Positions 7,542 through 16,352 of a DNA stretch of 64,000 nucleotides are shown here, one piece after another. Position 1 is the stretch's first letter. Every line of letters starts with the position of its first letter. The translations under genes were made by a program, and so were the position numbers. The notes beneath the pieces are model-generated. The model was not told the DNA's origin and did not search any database. It was given only the letters and a program-made list of their open reading frames with translations. Source of the stretch: an uncultured Steroidobacter sp. Lineage in GTDB: Bacteria > Pseudomonadota > Gammaproteobacteria > Steroidobacterales > Steroidobacteraceae. The DNA is taken from the NCBI GenBank assembly GCA_938008435.1, contig CALLKK010000030.1, positions 1 to 64,000 on the forward strand, written 5' to 3'.

Positions 7542-10231
7542 GTGCGGCGATCGAGGGTTTCGGTCAGGCGGCGCGCGAGTCGTTCGCGATGCTCGCTGCT
7601 CAATGGCCGGCCGTTGGTATCGGCCACGTAGAAGACGTCTTCGGCGCGTTCGCCGACGGTCAAGATCTTGGACGTGTAGATGTCGACGCCTTCGCTCATG
7701 AAGATCTTGGCGACTTCCGAGAGCAGCCCTGGCCGGTCGCCTGCGATGAGCTCGATGATCGTGAGCTGATTGACCGGGTCTTCGCTGAAAGCGACTTGCG
7801 TCGGCGTGGAGAACATGCGCACCTGGCGCGGCGCGCGGCGTGTCACGGTAACGGCAGCATCGTCCGGGCGCGACAGCGCGATGGCGAGCTGCTGCTGGAT
7901 GTCGCGCAGGCGTACCGAGTCGGCGATCTCGGCGCCGGTGTCTTCGAGGACGTGATAGATCGCGAGACTGAATCCGTCTGCTGTCGGCGTGATGCGCGCA
8001 TCGACGATGTTCAGTCCGAGCTGATCGAGCAGGGCGGTGGTGCGCGCGAAGCTGTGCTGGGTCTGCGGCGTGTAGGTCGAAATGCCGGTGCCGCCTCTGC
8101 CGGAGCGCTGCTCCACGGAGACGAGCGAGGTGTCGTCAGCCGCATCGCGATTGGCGAGCATGCGCGTGTGCCAGGCGATCTCTTCCGGCGTGTGGCGCAG
8201 GAAATAAGTATCCGTGAAGCGCTGCCACAGCTCGTCGATGCGCTCGGCTGGAACGCCGGAACGCACGATGAGCTCGCGCGCACGCGCCTGGGTTTCGGCG
8301 ATGAGCTGGTCTTTGTCGATCGGCGTTTCGAGCCCGCGTCGTAGCGCCTGTTTGGTGCGCTCGTAGAACTCGGCAAAGAGTGCGGCCTTCCAGTTGTTCC
8401 AGAGCTTTGGATTCGTGCCGCGCACGTCGGCGACGGTGAGCACGTAGAGGTAATCGAGGTGCGTCTGGTCGCCGACAATCTGAGCGAACTCGTGAATGAC
8501 CTTCGGGTCGGAAATGTCCTTCTTTTGCGCCGTCACCGACAGCAGCAGGTGATGGCGCACGAGCCAGGCGACGAGCCGTGCATCGTAGGGCGACAGGCCT
8601 TGTTCGAGACAGAACGCTTCGGCGTCGACGGCGCCGAGCTCGGAGTGATCGCCGCCGCGTCCCTTCGCGATGTCGTGGAACAGCGCCGCGAGGTAGGCGA
8701 GCTCGGGCTTCGGCAACGACTGCATGATGCGCGAGAGCTCGGGCAGCTCATGATCGTACTTCGGCATCGCGAGCCGCCGCAGATTGCTCACCACGAAGAG
8801 CGTATGCGCATCGACCGTGTACGCGTGGAAGAGGTCGTACTGCATGCGCCCGACGATGCGGCCGAACGCTGGGATGTAGCGGCCGAGCACGCCGTAGAGA
8901 TTCATGCGCCGCAGCTCGTGCGTCACACCCACCGGCGCGGACAGGATCTCGAGGAAGAGCCGGTGATTGCGGGGATGCTGGCGGAACTCTTCGTCGATGA
9001 GCCAGAGATGGCGCGTCAGCTGCCGAATCGTCGAGGCACGCACGCCGCGTACTTCGGGGTGCTGCTGCAGGATCACGAAGATCTCGAGCAGCGCCGACGG
9101 ATAGCGGTCGAAGACGTCGTCTTGCGTGATCTCGAGATAATCGTTGCGGATCTGAAATCGCGGGTTGACCGGGATCGGATCGCTTGCCGCGTCGAAGATG
9201 ATCGCCTCGCGGAAGAGCTGCAGCAGCATTTCGTTGAGGAGGCTGACGTCCATGGCAGTGCGGTAGTACCGCTGCATGAACTGTTCGACTGCGAGGGTGT
9301 AGCTCGCGTCTTCGTAGCCGAACATTTTCGCCAGCTTGATCTGGTGATCGAAGAGCAGGCGATCCTCGCGCCGCTTCGTGAGCACGTGCAGAGCGAAGCG
9401 GATCTTCCATAGATAGGCCTGCGCAGTCTTGAGCTTGCGCAGCTCGCTCTTGGTCAAAAAGCCGTGCTCGACGAGCTCATCGAGCGACTCGGCGCCGAAG
9501 TGGCGCTTGGCGACCCAGCCGATCGTTTGGATGTCGCGCAACCCGCCGGGGCTCGATTTGACGTTCGGCTCGAGGTTGTACGCGGTATCGTGGTAGCGGT
9601 GATGGCGGGCGAGCTGCTCGGCGACCTTGGCCTCGAAGAATTCCTTGGTGGGCCAGACGCGCTCCGGCGCGAGCGCTCGGCGCATCGCCTCGAACAGAGA
9701 TTCAGGACCGCACAGCAAGCGCGCTTCGATGAGCGTGGTCGCGACGCTCACGTCCGCGGCGCTCTCGCGCTGACAGTCGTCGATCGTGCGCACGCTGTGG
9801 CCGACCTCGAGCCCGATGTCCCACATGAACGTGAGGAACTTCTCGAGGCGCGGCTGCCAGGGTGTGGCCTCGCTCTTCGGCAGCAGAATGAGAATGTCGA
9901 TGTCGGAGCAGAGATTGAGCTCGCCGCGGCCGTAGCCGCCGACCGCGATCAATGCGATTTCGCGGGCGTGCTCGCCGAGGTGCGCATGCCAGGCGCTCTT
10001 GAGAAGAAGATCGACGAGGCGCGCGCGGTCGCGGACCAGCCGCTCGACGGGTTCTTCGTCGAAGAAGCGCTGCTGCAGCCGTGCATCGCCGTCCGCCAGC
10101 GCGCTGCGGAAGGTGGCGATGTCGAGGCTGTTCGCCGCGAGTGAGGTTTGCAGGTGAGTCAGGTAGTCCCAGACCGGATCGCTCACGCTGCTCGTGAGCT
10201 CCTCGATGTCCTCGGTCGTGATGACGGGCAT
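7538..10231 (-). CDS. glnD: Bifunctional uridylyltransferase/uridylyl-removing enzyme
   Basis: Nitrogen sensor that adds UMP to PII proteins when glutamine is low and removes it when glutamine is high. The 897-residue product has the full domain order: nucleotidyltransferase at about residues 97-115 (GGYGRGELNLCSDIDI), an HD hydrolase domain with FHDIAKGRGGDHSE near residue 515, and two C-terminal ACT domains, the last starting near residue 820 (LTIIELIAGDRPGLL). It lies 12 bases downstream of map and overlaps dapC by four bases, so map-glnD-dapC is likely one transcript. Key residues of both catalytic sites appear intact. Confidence 0.95.
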   Translation of the reverse strand: MPVITTEDIEELTSSVSDPVWDYLTHLQTSLAANSLDIATFRSALADGDARLQQRFFDEEPVERLVRDRARLVDLLLKSAWHAHLGEHAREIALIAVGGYGRGELNLCSDIDILILLPKSEATPWQPRLEKFLTFMWDIGLEVGHSVRTIDDCQRESAADVSVATTLIEARLLCGPESLFEAMRRALAPERVWPTKEFFEAKVAEQLARHHRYHDTAYNLEPNVKSSPGGLRDIQTIGWVAKRHFGAESLDELVEHGFLTKSELRKLKTAQAYLWKIRFALHVLTKRREDRLLFDHQIKLAKMFGYEDASYTLAVEQFMQRYYRTAMDVSLLNEMLLQLFREAIIFDAASDPIPVNPRFQIRNDYLEITQDDVFDRYPSALLEIFVILQQHPEVRGVRASTIRQLTRHLWLIDEEFRQHPRNHRLFLEILSAPVGVTHELRRMNLYGVLGRYIPAFGRIVGRMQYDLFHAYTVDAHTLFVVSNLRRLAMPKYDHELPELSRIMQSLPKPELAYLAALFHDIAKGRGGDHSELGAVDAEAFCLEQGLSPYDARLVAWLVRHHLLLSVTAQKKDISDPKVIHEFAQIVGDQTHLDYLYVLTVADVRGTNPKLWNNWKAALFAEFYERTKQALRRGLETPIDKDQLIAETQARARELIVRSGVPAERIDELWQRFTDTYFLRHTPEEIAWHTRMLANRDAADDTSLVSVEQRSGRGGTGISTYTPQTQHSFARTTALLDQLGLNIVDARITPTADGFSLAIYHVLEDTGAEIADSVRLRDIQQQLAIALSRPDDAAVTVTRRAPRQVRMFSTPTQVAFSEDPVNQLTIIELIAGDRPGLLSEVAKIFMSEGVDIYTSKILTVGERAEDVFYVADTNGRPLSSEHRERLARRLTETLDRRT

Positions 10232-10243
10232 GAAGCGGGGCGC

Positions 10244-11011
10244 TCAGCGCTCGGCGGCGCCGAGCGTGAGCACTTCGCAACCGGTTTCGGTGACGAGAAC
10301 GGTGTGCTCCCACTGCGCCGAGAGCGAATGGTCCTTGGTGATCACGGTCCAACCGTCGGCGAGCAGGCGCACGTGGCGTTTGCCGGCATTGACCATCGGT
10401 TCGACCGTGAAGGTCATGCCGGGCACCAGCTCCATGCCGCGGCCGCGCTCGCCGTAATGCAGGATCTGCGGATCTTCGTGGAACCCGCGCCCGATGCCGT
10501 GCCCGCAGTACTCGCGCACGACGCTCAGGTGATGGCTTTCCACGAATTCTTGAATCGCCGCGCCGATATCGCCGACGTGCCCGCCGGGACGCACCTGGCG
10601 AATGCCGATCCACATCGCCTCGCGCGTGATGTCGATCAGCCGCTGCGCCGCGGGGGCGATCTTGCCCACCGCGAACATGCGGCTGGAATCGCCGTGCCAG
10701 CCGTCCTTGATGACGGTCACATCGATATTGATGATGTCGCCTTGCTTCAGGCGCTTGTCCGGGCTCGGAATCCCGTGGCAGACGACGTGGTTGACCGAGG
10801 TGCAGATCGACTTCGGAAAGCCCCGGTAATTGAGCGGCGCGGGAATCGCCTTCTGCACATTGACGATGTAATCGTGGCAGCGCTCGTTCAGCTCTTCGGT
10901 CGTCACGCCCGGAACCACGTACGGCTCGATCATGTCGAGCACGTCCGCTGCCAGGCGACACGCGACCCGCATTGCTTCCTGTTCAGCTGGCGTTTTGATG
11001 GTGACTCCCAT
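10244..11011 (-). CDS. map: Methionine aminopeptidase type I
   Basis: Removes the initiator methionine from nascent proteins in the cytoplasm. The 255-residue product starts MGVTIKTPAEQEAMRVA, as in E. coli Map. Metal ligands are recognisable: Asp in INIDVTVIKDGWHGDSSRMF (two positions), His in GHGIGRGFHEDP, Glu in TVEPMVNAG and Glu in QWEHTV. The frame is open to an ATG at 11098, but those extra 29 residues are not conserved; the ATG at 11011 has no strong Shine-Dalgarno sequence, so the start is supported by homology only. It is divergent from rpsB, the usual gammaproteobacterial arrangement. Confidence 0.93.
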   Translation of the reverse strand: MGVTIKTPAEQEAMRVACRLAADVLDMIEPYVVPGVTTEELNERCHDYIVNVQKAIPAPLNYRGFPKSICTSVNHVVCHGIPSPDKRLKQGDIINIDVTVIKDGWHGDSSRMFAVGKIAPAAQRLIDITREAMWIGIRQVRPGGHVGDIGAAIQEFVESHHLSVVREYCGHGIGRGFHEDPQILHYGERGRGMELVPGMTFTVEPMVNAGKRHVRLLADGWTVITKDHSLSAQWEHTVLVTETGCEVLTLGAAER

Positions 11012-11151
11012 GGGACGGGACGCGTTCGGGATGATGGAAGAGCGACCAGCCGCGGATGGCGCCGCCTTGGATGTCAGTGATTGCAGTAGGCCGCGCATTT
11101 AATCGTGGGATATCTGCTGGACAAGACGCGGGGAAAAATTCGCGACCATCG

Positions 11152-11180
11152 TTGGACCATGGTCGAGTTTATGGTATAAA
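11152..11180 (+). promoter_or_regulatory. Sigma70-type promoter for rpsB-tsf
   Basis: TTGGAC (11152-11157) and TATAAA (11175-11180) are separated by exactly 17 bases, the best housekeeping promoter match noticed in the window. Transcription would begin near 11187, giving a leader of about 147 bases before rpsB. This suits a ribosomal protein operon. It also explains much of the 322-base map-rpsB gap. Confidence 0.82.
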
Positions 11181-11186
11181 GCGCGC

Positions 11187-11333
11187 GTTTTTTTGGCAAC
11201 GAAATCTCTTCGTTTCACTTAACCCTTAACACTCACACTCAGCCGGCACATACGACGGGGTGCTTACTTCCGCTGGCGGACGTAGGTCGTCGTATGGGGC
11301 GAGTGGAGGCCTAACCCCTAAGGAGACTCGATC
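11187..11333 (+). promoter_or_regulatory. Structured 5' leader of rpsB (S2 autoregulatory leader candidate)
   Basis: The leader contains a perfect 9-bp long-range stem, CATACGACG (11249-11257) with CGTCGTATG (11288-11296), enclosing a small hairpin TCCGC/GCGGA (11269-11280). A GGGG/CCCC pairing (11296-11299 with 11315-11318) is possible just before the ribosome site AAGGAGA (11320-11326). In other gammaproteobacteria the rpsB leader (Rfam t44 position) is bound by S2 for feedback control. Equivalence here rests on position and folding potential, not on a model search. Confidence 0.55.
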
Positions 11334-12299
11334 ATGGCCAGCGTGTCCATGCGACAGATGCTGGAAGCGGGCGTTCATTTCGGACATCAGACCCGCTTCT
11401 GGAACCCCAAGATGGCGCCCTACATCTTCGGGGAACGTAACCGAATCCACATCATCAACCTCGAGAAGACGCTTCCCCTCTACAACGAGGCTGCCGCATT
11501 CGTGCGTCAGGTCGTTGCCGACGGCGGTCGGGTGCTCTTCGTCGGCACCAAGCGCTCCGCGCGCGAAGCGATCAAGAACGCAGCGCTCCGTTGCGGCATG
11601 CCTTATGTCAGCCATCGCTGGCTTGGCGGCATGCTGACCAACTTCAAGACGGTGCGTCAGTCGATCAAGCGCTTGGCCGAGCTCGACGAGATGGCCCAGA
11701 ACGGCACGCTCGATCAGCACAGCAAGCGCGAAGCGCAGGGTCTGCGTCGCGAGCGCGACAAGCTCGAGCGCAGCTTGGGCGGCATCAAGGACATGGAGTC
11801 GCTGCCCGACGTGCTGTTCGTGATCGATGTCGGTCACGAGCGCATCGCCGTCAGCGAAGCGAAGAAGCTCGGCATTCCGGTGGTCGCGGTCGTCGATACG
11901 AACTGCTCGCCGGATGACATCGACTACGTCATTCCGGGCAACGACGACGCGATGCGCGCCATCCAGTTGTATGCCGAGGGCATCGCGGATGCCGTGATCG
12001 AGGGTCGCTCGGCGATCCCCGAAGTGCCGGCCGGCGAGGATGAGTTCGTCGAGCTCGACGAAGAAGGCAAGCCCAAGGCGAAGCCCGGTGCGCCTGCACC
12101 GCGCCGCGGCAGAACGGCCGCTGTCAAGAAGAAGGCGCCGGCTCGCCGTCGTGCGGCCGAGAAGGTCGAAGACGAGCCCGTCGAGGATGTGGCGGTCGAC
12201 GACGTCGACGGCGATGTCTCGCCCGAGGAGTTCATGGCACGGCGCCGCGCCGCTCTTCAGAAGCGCAAGCCGACGGCAGCCGATTCGTCTGCGGAGTAG
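11334..12299 (+). CDS. rpsB: 30S ribosomal protein S2 with long C-terminal tail
   Basis: Small-subunit protein that binds the 16S rRNA head/body region and is needed for S1 attachment. Residues 1 to about 228 are a standard S2 (MRQMLEAGVHFGHQTRFWNP, WLGGMLTNFKT, DTNCSPDDIDYVIPGNDDA). The product is 321 residues against about 241 in E. coli. The extra tail of roughly 90 residues is acidic, then Lys/Arg/Ala/Pro-rich (AVKKKAPARRR), then acidic again (EDEPVEDVAVDDVDGD). It is in frame with no sign of sequencing error and stops three bases before tsf. A strong AAGGAGA ribosome site precedes the ATG. Confidence 0.96.
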   Translation: MASVSMRQMLEAGVHFGHQTRFWNPKMAPYIFGERNRIHIINLEKTLPLYNEAAAFVRQVVADGGRVLFVGTKRSAREAIKNAALRCGMPYVSHRWLGGMLTNFKTVRQSIKRLAELDEMAQNGTLDQHSKREAQGLRRERDKLERSLGGIKDMESLPDVLFVIDVGHERIAVSEAKKLGIPVVAVVDTNCSPDDIDYVIPGNDDAMRAIQLYAEGIADAVIEGRSAIPEVPAGEDEFVELDEEGKPKAKPGAPAPRRGRTAAVKKKAPARRRAAEKVEDEPVEDVAVDDVDGDVSPEEFMARRRAALQKRKPTAADSSAE

Positions 12300-12302
12300 T
12301 TC

Positions 12303-13193
12303 ATGGCGGTCACAGCAGAAGCAGTCAAGTTGCTCCGGGAGCGCACCGGGGCAGGCATGATGGAGTGCAAGAAGGCACTCGTCGAAACGAACGGCGACCT
12401 CGAAGCGGCCGCCGAGCTCATGCGCAAGGCCGGTCTGGCCAAGGCCGACAAGAAGGCGGCCCGCGTGGCGGCCGAAGGCGTCATCGTCATCGAGCGCAGC
12501 GCCGACGGCAAGCGTGCGGCGATCGCCGAGGTGAACTGCGAGACCGACTTCGTCGCCCGCGAGCAGGACTTCCAGGGTTTTGCGAAGGACGTGGCCAAGC
12601 TCGTGCTCGAGCAGCGTCCTGCATCCCTCGAGGCGCTCAACGAGCTGAAGCTCCCGAGCGGGGCGACCGTGGATGAGACGCGCCGTGCGTTGATCGCCAA
12701 GATCGGCGAGAACATCAGCGTGCGTCGCTTCGAGGTCCTCGAGGCGCAGGCGATCGTCGGCACCTATCTGCACGGTACGCGCATCGGTGCGCTCGTTGCG
12801 ATGAAGGCGGGCGATGAAGCGGTCGCGAAGGACATCGCGATGCACGTCGCGGCCGTCAACCCGGCCCGTATCGCGGCCTCGGACGTGCCGAAGGAAGAGG
12901 TCGAGCGCGAGCGTGCGATCTTCCTCGAGCAGGCGAAGAACGATCCGAAGTCGGCCGGCAAGCCGCAGGAGATCGTCGAGAAGATCGTCGAGGGCAAGGT
13001 CCGCAAGTGGCTGAGCGAGATCACGCTGCTCGGACAGCCGTTCGTCAAGGACGACAAGCAGACCGTCGAGCAGTATCTCAAGAAGGCCGGCGGTGAAGTC
13101 GCGGCGATCGTCCGCTACGAGGTCGGCGCCGGTATCGAGAAGAAGCAGGAAGACTTCGCGGCCGAGGTCATGAAGCAGGTACGCGGCGAGTAA
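12303..13193 (+). CDS. tsf: Elongation factor Ts
   Basis: Guanine-nucleotide exchange factor that recycles EF-Tu from GDP to GTP form. The 296-residue product has the N-terminal UBA-like module with LRERTGAGMMECKKALVE, and the exchange motif VNCETDFVAR whose Asp-Phe pair disturbs the EF-Tu magnesium site. It starts three bases after the rpsB stop, so the two are cotranscribed, and a strong intrinsic terminator follows 27 bases later. Length is normal for the family (about 283-300). Confidence 0.96.
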   Translation: MAVTAEAVKLLRERTGAGMMECKKALVETNGDLEAAAELMRKAGLAKADKKAARVAAEGVIVIERSADGKRAAIAEVNCETDFVAREQDFQGFAKDVAKLVLEQRPASLEALNELKLPSGATVDETRRALIAKIGENISVRRFEVLEAQAIVGTYLHGTRIGALVAMKAGDEAVAKDIAMHVAAVNPARIAASDVPKEEVERERAIFLEQAKNDPKSAGKPQEIVEKIVEGKVRKWLSEITLLGQPFVKDDKQTVEQYLKKAGGEVAAIVRYEVGAGIEKKQEDFAAEVMKQVRGE

Positions 13194-13220
13194 CCGGCTC
13201 CCTGCTCGAGACTCCTCAAC

Positions 13221-13249
13221 AGAACCCCGCTTCGGCGGGGTTCTTTATA
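13221..13249 (+). terminator. Intrinsic terminator of rpsB-tsf
   Basis: Stem AGAACCCCGC (13221-13230) pairs perfectly with GCGGGGTTCT (13235-13244) around a TTCG tetraloop, and is followed by TTATAA. The 10-bp stem with a stable UUCG loop is a textbook intrinsic terminator. The bases right after it (13246-13251) read TATAAT, a perfect -10 hexamer, but no matching -35 is visible. Confidence 0.9.
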
Positions 13250-13375
13250 ATGGCGCGTGTAAACCCTACGCGGTGAGCTTCCGGCCCGTTCGGTTCGCGA
13301 CGAAGCGGAAAAGACGGCGCGGCAAGTGCTACTGTTCGGATAATTGAAGCAAACTCGTTCTCGAAGAAGGCGTTC

Positions 13376-14137
13376 ATGACAGCAAGCAAAGAGGCGGATG
13401 GACGGTTATCGGGCGATCCGGCCGGATCGGGATTGCGGCGTATCCTCTTGAAGCTGTCAGGCGAGGCCTTGATGGGGGACGAGGACTACGGCATCGATCC
13501 GAAGATGCTCAAGCGCGTCGCGAACGAAATTCGCGAGGTCATGAGCCTCGGGATGCAGGTGGCCGTCGTCATCGGCGGCGGCAACATCTTCCGCGGCGCC
13601 GGGCTCGCACGTGCCGGTATGGATCGCGTCACGGGCGATCACATGGGCATGCTGGCGACGGTGATGAACTCCCTCGCCATGCAGGATGCGATCGAGGCGC
13701 TCGGACTGCACGCGCGCGTCATGTCCGCGATCCGCATCAACGAAGTCTGCGAGGAGTACATCCGTCGCCGCGCGGTGCGTCACCTCGAGAAGGGCCGCGT
13801 CGTGATCCTCGCGGCCGGCACCGGCAATCCCTTCTTCACGACCGACACCGCCGCCAGTTTGCGAGCCATCGAGATCGGCGCCGATCTGTTGCTCAAGGCG
13901 ACCAAGGTGAACGGGATCTACAGCGACGACCCGATGCGCAATCCGAACGCGACGCGTTACTCCCGGCTCACCTTCGACAAGGTGCTGATGGACCGATTGA
14001 ACGTCATGGACGCGACGGCGATCGTCATGTGCCGCGACAACAATCTGCCGCTGCGCGTGTTCGACCTCACCAAGCCGGGCGAGCTGCTGCGGATCGTTCG
14101 CGGCGAAGACGTCGGGACATTGGTAGTCAACGGATAA
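13376..14137 (+). CDS. pyrH: Uridylate kinase
   Basis: Hexameric amino-acid-kinase-fold enzyme that phosphorylates UMP to UDP and is allosterically controlled by GTP and UTP. The 253-residue product contains LLKLSGEALMG, VVIGGGNIFRG, the region around DHMGMLATVMN and the TGNPFFTTDTAA substrate loop. About 18 residues before RRILLKLSG make the N terminus longer than in E. coli (241 residues). The ATG is supported by GAAGAAGG upstream. It heads a new transcription unit after the tsf terminator; frr follows after 116 bases. Confidence 0.95.
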   Translation: MTASKEADGRLSGDPAGSGLRRILLKLSGEALMGDEDYGIDPKMLKRVANEIREVMSLGMQVAVVIGGGNIFRGAGLARAGMDRVTGDHMGMLATVMNSLAMQDAIEALGLHARVMSAIRINEVCEEYIRRRAVRHLEKGRVVILAAGTGNPFFTTDTAASLRAIEIGADLLLKATKVNGIYSDDPMRNPNATRYSRLTFDKVLMDRLNVMDATAIVMCRDNNLPLRVFDLTKPGELLRIVRGEDVGTLVVNG

Positions 14138-14253
14138 CAAGGTGGTGATGGTGGCGATGAAGGCGCGGCAAGCGAGCTAGGCAGGCGCATCGGACCTGCT
14201 TGTTGCTTGCGTCGCATTCGTCGCTTGCGTCACTCCGCAATGCGGAGACCAGC

Positions 14254-14811
14254 ATGATCGAAGACATCAAGAAGGACGCAGCCGAGCGCATGCAGAAATG
14301 CGTGCTCGCGTTCAAGAACGAGCTGAAGAAGCTGCGCACCGGGCGCGCGCACACGAGCCTGCTCGAGCACATCAAGGTCGAGTACTACGGCACGGAAGTG
14401 CCGTTGCAGCAGGTGGCGAGCATCGCGCTCGAAGATGCACGCACGATCACCGTGACGCCCTGGGAGCGCAACATGGTGACCGCCGTGGAGAAGGCGATCA
14501 TGAAGTCCGAGCTCGGCTTGACGCCGAACACGGCCGGCACGGTGATCCGCGTGCCCATGCCGCCGCTCACCGAGGAACGCCGTCGCGATCTGACGCGCGT
14601 CGTGCGGCAGGAGGCAGAGAATGCGCGCGTGGCCGTGCGCAACGTGCGGCGCGACGTCATGAACGACCTGAAGGACATGCTCAAGGAGAAGCTCGTGTCG
14701 CAGGACGACGATCGCCGCGCCCAGGAAGAGATCCAGAAGCTCACGGACAAGCACATCGCCGAGATCGATCAAGTGCTCGCCGAAAAAGAAAAAGAGCTCA
14801 TGCAGGTTTGA
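14254..14811 (+). CDS. frr: Ribosome recycling factor
   Basis: Splits post-termination ribosomes together with EF-G. The 185-residue product is exactly the E. coli length and has the RRF pattern: MIEDIKKDAAERMQKCV at the start, LRTGRAHTSLLEHIKVEYYG, and the C-terminal helical bundle ending DQVLAEKEKELMQV. The open frame extends to 14200, but ATG 14254 has CGGAGA five bases upstream and gives the conserved start. The gap to pyrH (14138-14253) shows only short TCGCTTGCGTC-like repeats and no gene. Confidence 0.96.
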   Translation: MIEDIKKDAAERMQKCVLAFKNELKKLRTGRAHTSLLEHIKVEYYGTEVPLQQVASIALEDARTITVTPWERNMVTAVEKAIMKSELGLTPNTAGTVIRVPMPPLTEERRRDLTRVVRQEAENARVAVRNVRRDVMNDLKDMLKEKLVSQDDDRRAQEEIQKLTDKHIAEIDQVLAEKEKELMQV

Positions 14812-14817
14812 CGTTCG

Positions 14818-15558
14818 GTGCAAGCGCGAGAGACGTCGTTTCGCGTGCCTCGGCACGTCGCCGTGATCATGGACGGCAATGGCCGGTGGGCGGCTGCCAG
14901 AGCGCTGCCGCGTCCCGCCGGTCACAGCATGGGCGTGCGCTCGGTCAGGCAGATCGTCGAGGGCTGCGCGAAGCGGGGCATCGAAGTCCTGACATTGTTC
15001 GCGTTTTCCAGCGAGAACTGGAAGCGTCCCAAGGAAGAGGTTTCGATGCTGATGGGACGCTTCTTGGAGGCGCTCGACAACGAGGTCGATCAGCTGCACG
15101 AGAACGGCATCCGCCTGCGTTTCATCGGCAATCTTGCGCAGCTGTCGGAAGCATTGCGCGAACGCATGCTCGCCGCGATGCGCCTGACCGAGAACAACGA
15201 ACGCATGACGCTCGTGATTGCGGTCGCCTACGGCGGGCGCTGGGACATCACGGAGGCGACGCGGCAGATCGCCGCCAAATGCGCTGCCGGCGAGCTGCGC
15301 GCCGAGGATGTCGATGAGCAAACCGTCGCCGAGCATCTCGCGCTGCGCGGGTTGCCGGATCCCGACCTCTTGATCCGCACGGGCGGCGAGCAGCGCGTGA
15401 GCAATTTCCTGCTCTGGAATCTCGCATACACCGAGCTTTATTTCTCGAACACTCTTTGGCCGGATTTCGGCGAAGAGGAACTCGCCCTCGCGCTCGAACA
15501 CTTTGGTCGGCGTCAGCGGCGCTTCGGTTTGACGCCGAGCCAAGCGGAGGGCCGCTGA
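14818..15558 (+). CDS. uppS: Undecaprenyl diphosphate synthase
   Basis: Cis-prenyltransferase that extends farnesyl diphosphate with eight isopentenyl units to make the C55 carrier for peptidoglycan and O-antigen. The 246-residue product has VAVIMDGNGRWA (catalytic Asp), the FAFSSENWKRP motif and the C-terminal DLLIRTGGEQRVSNFLLW signature. It starts with GTG six bases after frr and ends in a TGATG overlap with cdsA, so it is tightly coupled within the frr-uppS-cdsA-dxr-rseP run. Confidence 0.95.
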   Translation: MQARETSFRVPRHVAVIMDGNGRWAAARALPRPAGHSMGVRSVRQIVEGCAKRGIEVLTLFAFSSENWKRPKEEVSMLMGRFLEALDNEVDQLHENGIRLRFIGNLAQLSEALRERMLAAMRLTENNERMTLVIAVAYGGRWDITEATRQIAAKCAAGELRAEDVDEQTVAEHLALRGLPDPDLLIRTGGEQRVSNFLLWNLAYTELYFSNTLWPDFGEEELALALEHFGRRQRRFGLTPSQAEGR

Positions 15559-16352
15559 TGCTCAAGCAGCGCGTGATCACGGCACTCGCGCTTGCTGCGG
15601 TTGCGTTGCTCGCCATCTTCCTGCTGCCGACCTCGGCCATCATGGTCGTGCTCGGCGTGCTCGTGGCGGCCGGCGCGTGGGAATGGTCGGCGTTCCCGGG
15701 TTTCACGAGCCTCGCGGCACGGATCGCGTACGTAGGCGCGATCGTGCTCGGCATAGGCATCGTCGCGGCGCTCATGATCCGCGGTAGCGACGTCAGCGTC
15801 GTGCTCTACACGGCGGTTGCGTGGTGGCTGGTTGCGCTCGTCTGGGTCACGACGATGCCTGGACACGTCAACCGGGCGACTGCGGCGCTTGCTGGATTGG
15901 TCGTGCTGATTCCTGCCTGGTTGGCGCTCGTGCGGCTGCACGAGCACGGACCGACGCTCATGCTGTTCGTGCTCATGCTCGTGGTCGCAGCCGACGTCGG
16001 CGCTTATTTCTGCGGGCGGCGTTTCGGGCGCACGAAGCTTGCGCCGCAGGTGAGCCCGGGCAAGACATGGGAAGGGGCGATCGGGGGCTTTGCGGGTGCC
16101 GTGCTGGTGGCCGTCGCGGGCGCGTTCTGGTTCGCCGTGCCTGCGCTGCCGTTCGTTCTGCTCTCGGCGGCGACTGCCATCGTGTCGATCGTGGGGGATC
16201 TCACCGAGAGCTTGTTCAAGCGCCATGCCGGCGTGAAGGACAGCGGCAGTCTGCTGCCGGGGCACGGTGGGGTGCTCGATCGCGTCGATAGCCTCACCGC
16301 GGCGGCGCCTGTCTTCCTGGTCGGCCTGGAGCGGCTCGGGTTGTTCCGATGA
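15558..16352 (+). CDS. cdsA: Phosphatidate cytidylyltransferase
   Basis: Integral membrane enzyme that makes CDP-diacylglycerol from phosphatidic acid and CTP, the branch point of phospholipid synthesis. The 264-residue product has about seven to eight membrane helices and ends with the exact family signature SLFKRHAGVKDSGSLLPGHG followed by GVLDRVDS. ATG 15558 overlaps the uppS stop by one base; the open frame upstream belongs to another frame of uppS. The end overlaps dxr by four bases. Confidence 0.95.
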   Translation: MLKQRVITALALAAVALLAIFLLPTSAIMVVLGVLVAAGAWEWSAFPGFTSLAARIAYVGAIVLGIGIVAALMIRGSDVSVVLYTAVAWWLVALVWVTTMPGHVNRATAALAGLVVLIPAWLALVRLHEHGPTLMLFVLMLVVAADVGAYFCGRRFGRTKLAPQVSPGKTWEGAIGGFAGAVLVAVAGAFWFAVPALPFVLLSAATAIVSIVGDLTESLFKRHAGVKDSGSLLPGHGGVLDRVDSLTAAAPVFLVGLERLGLFR

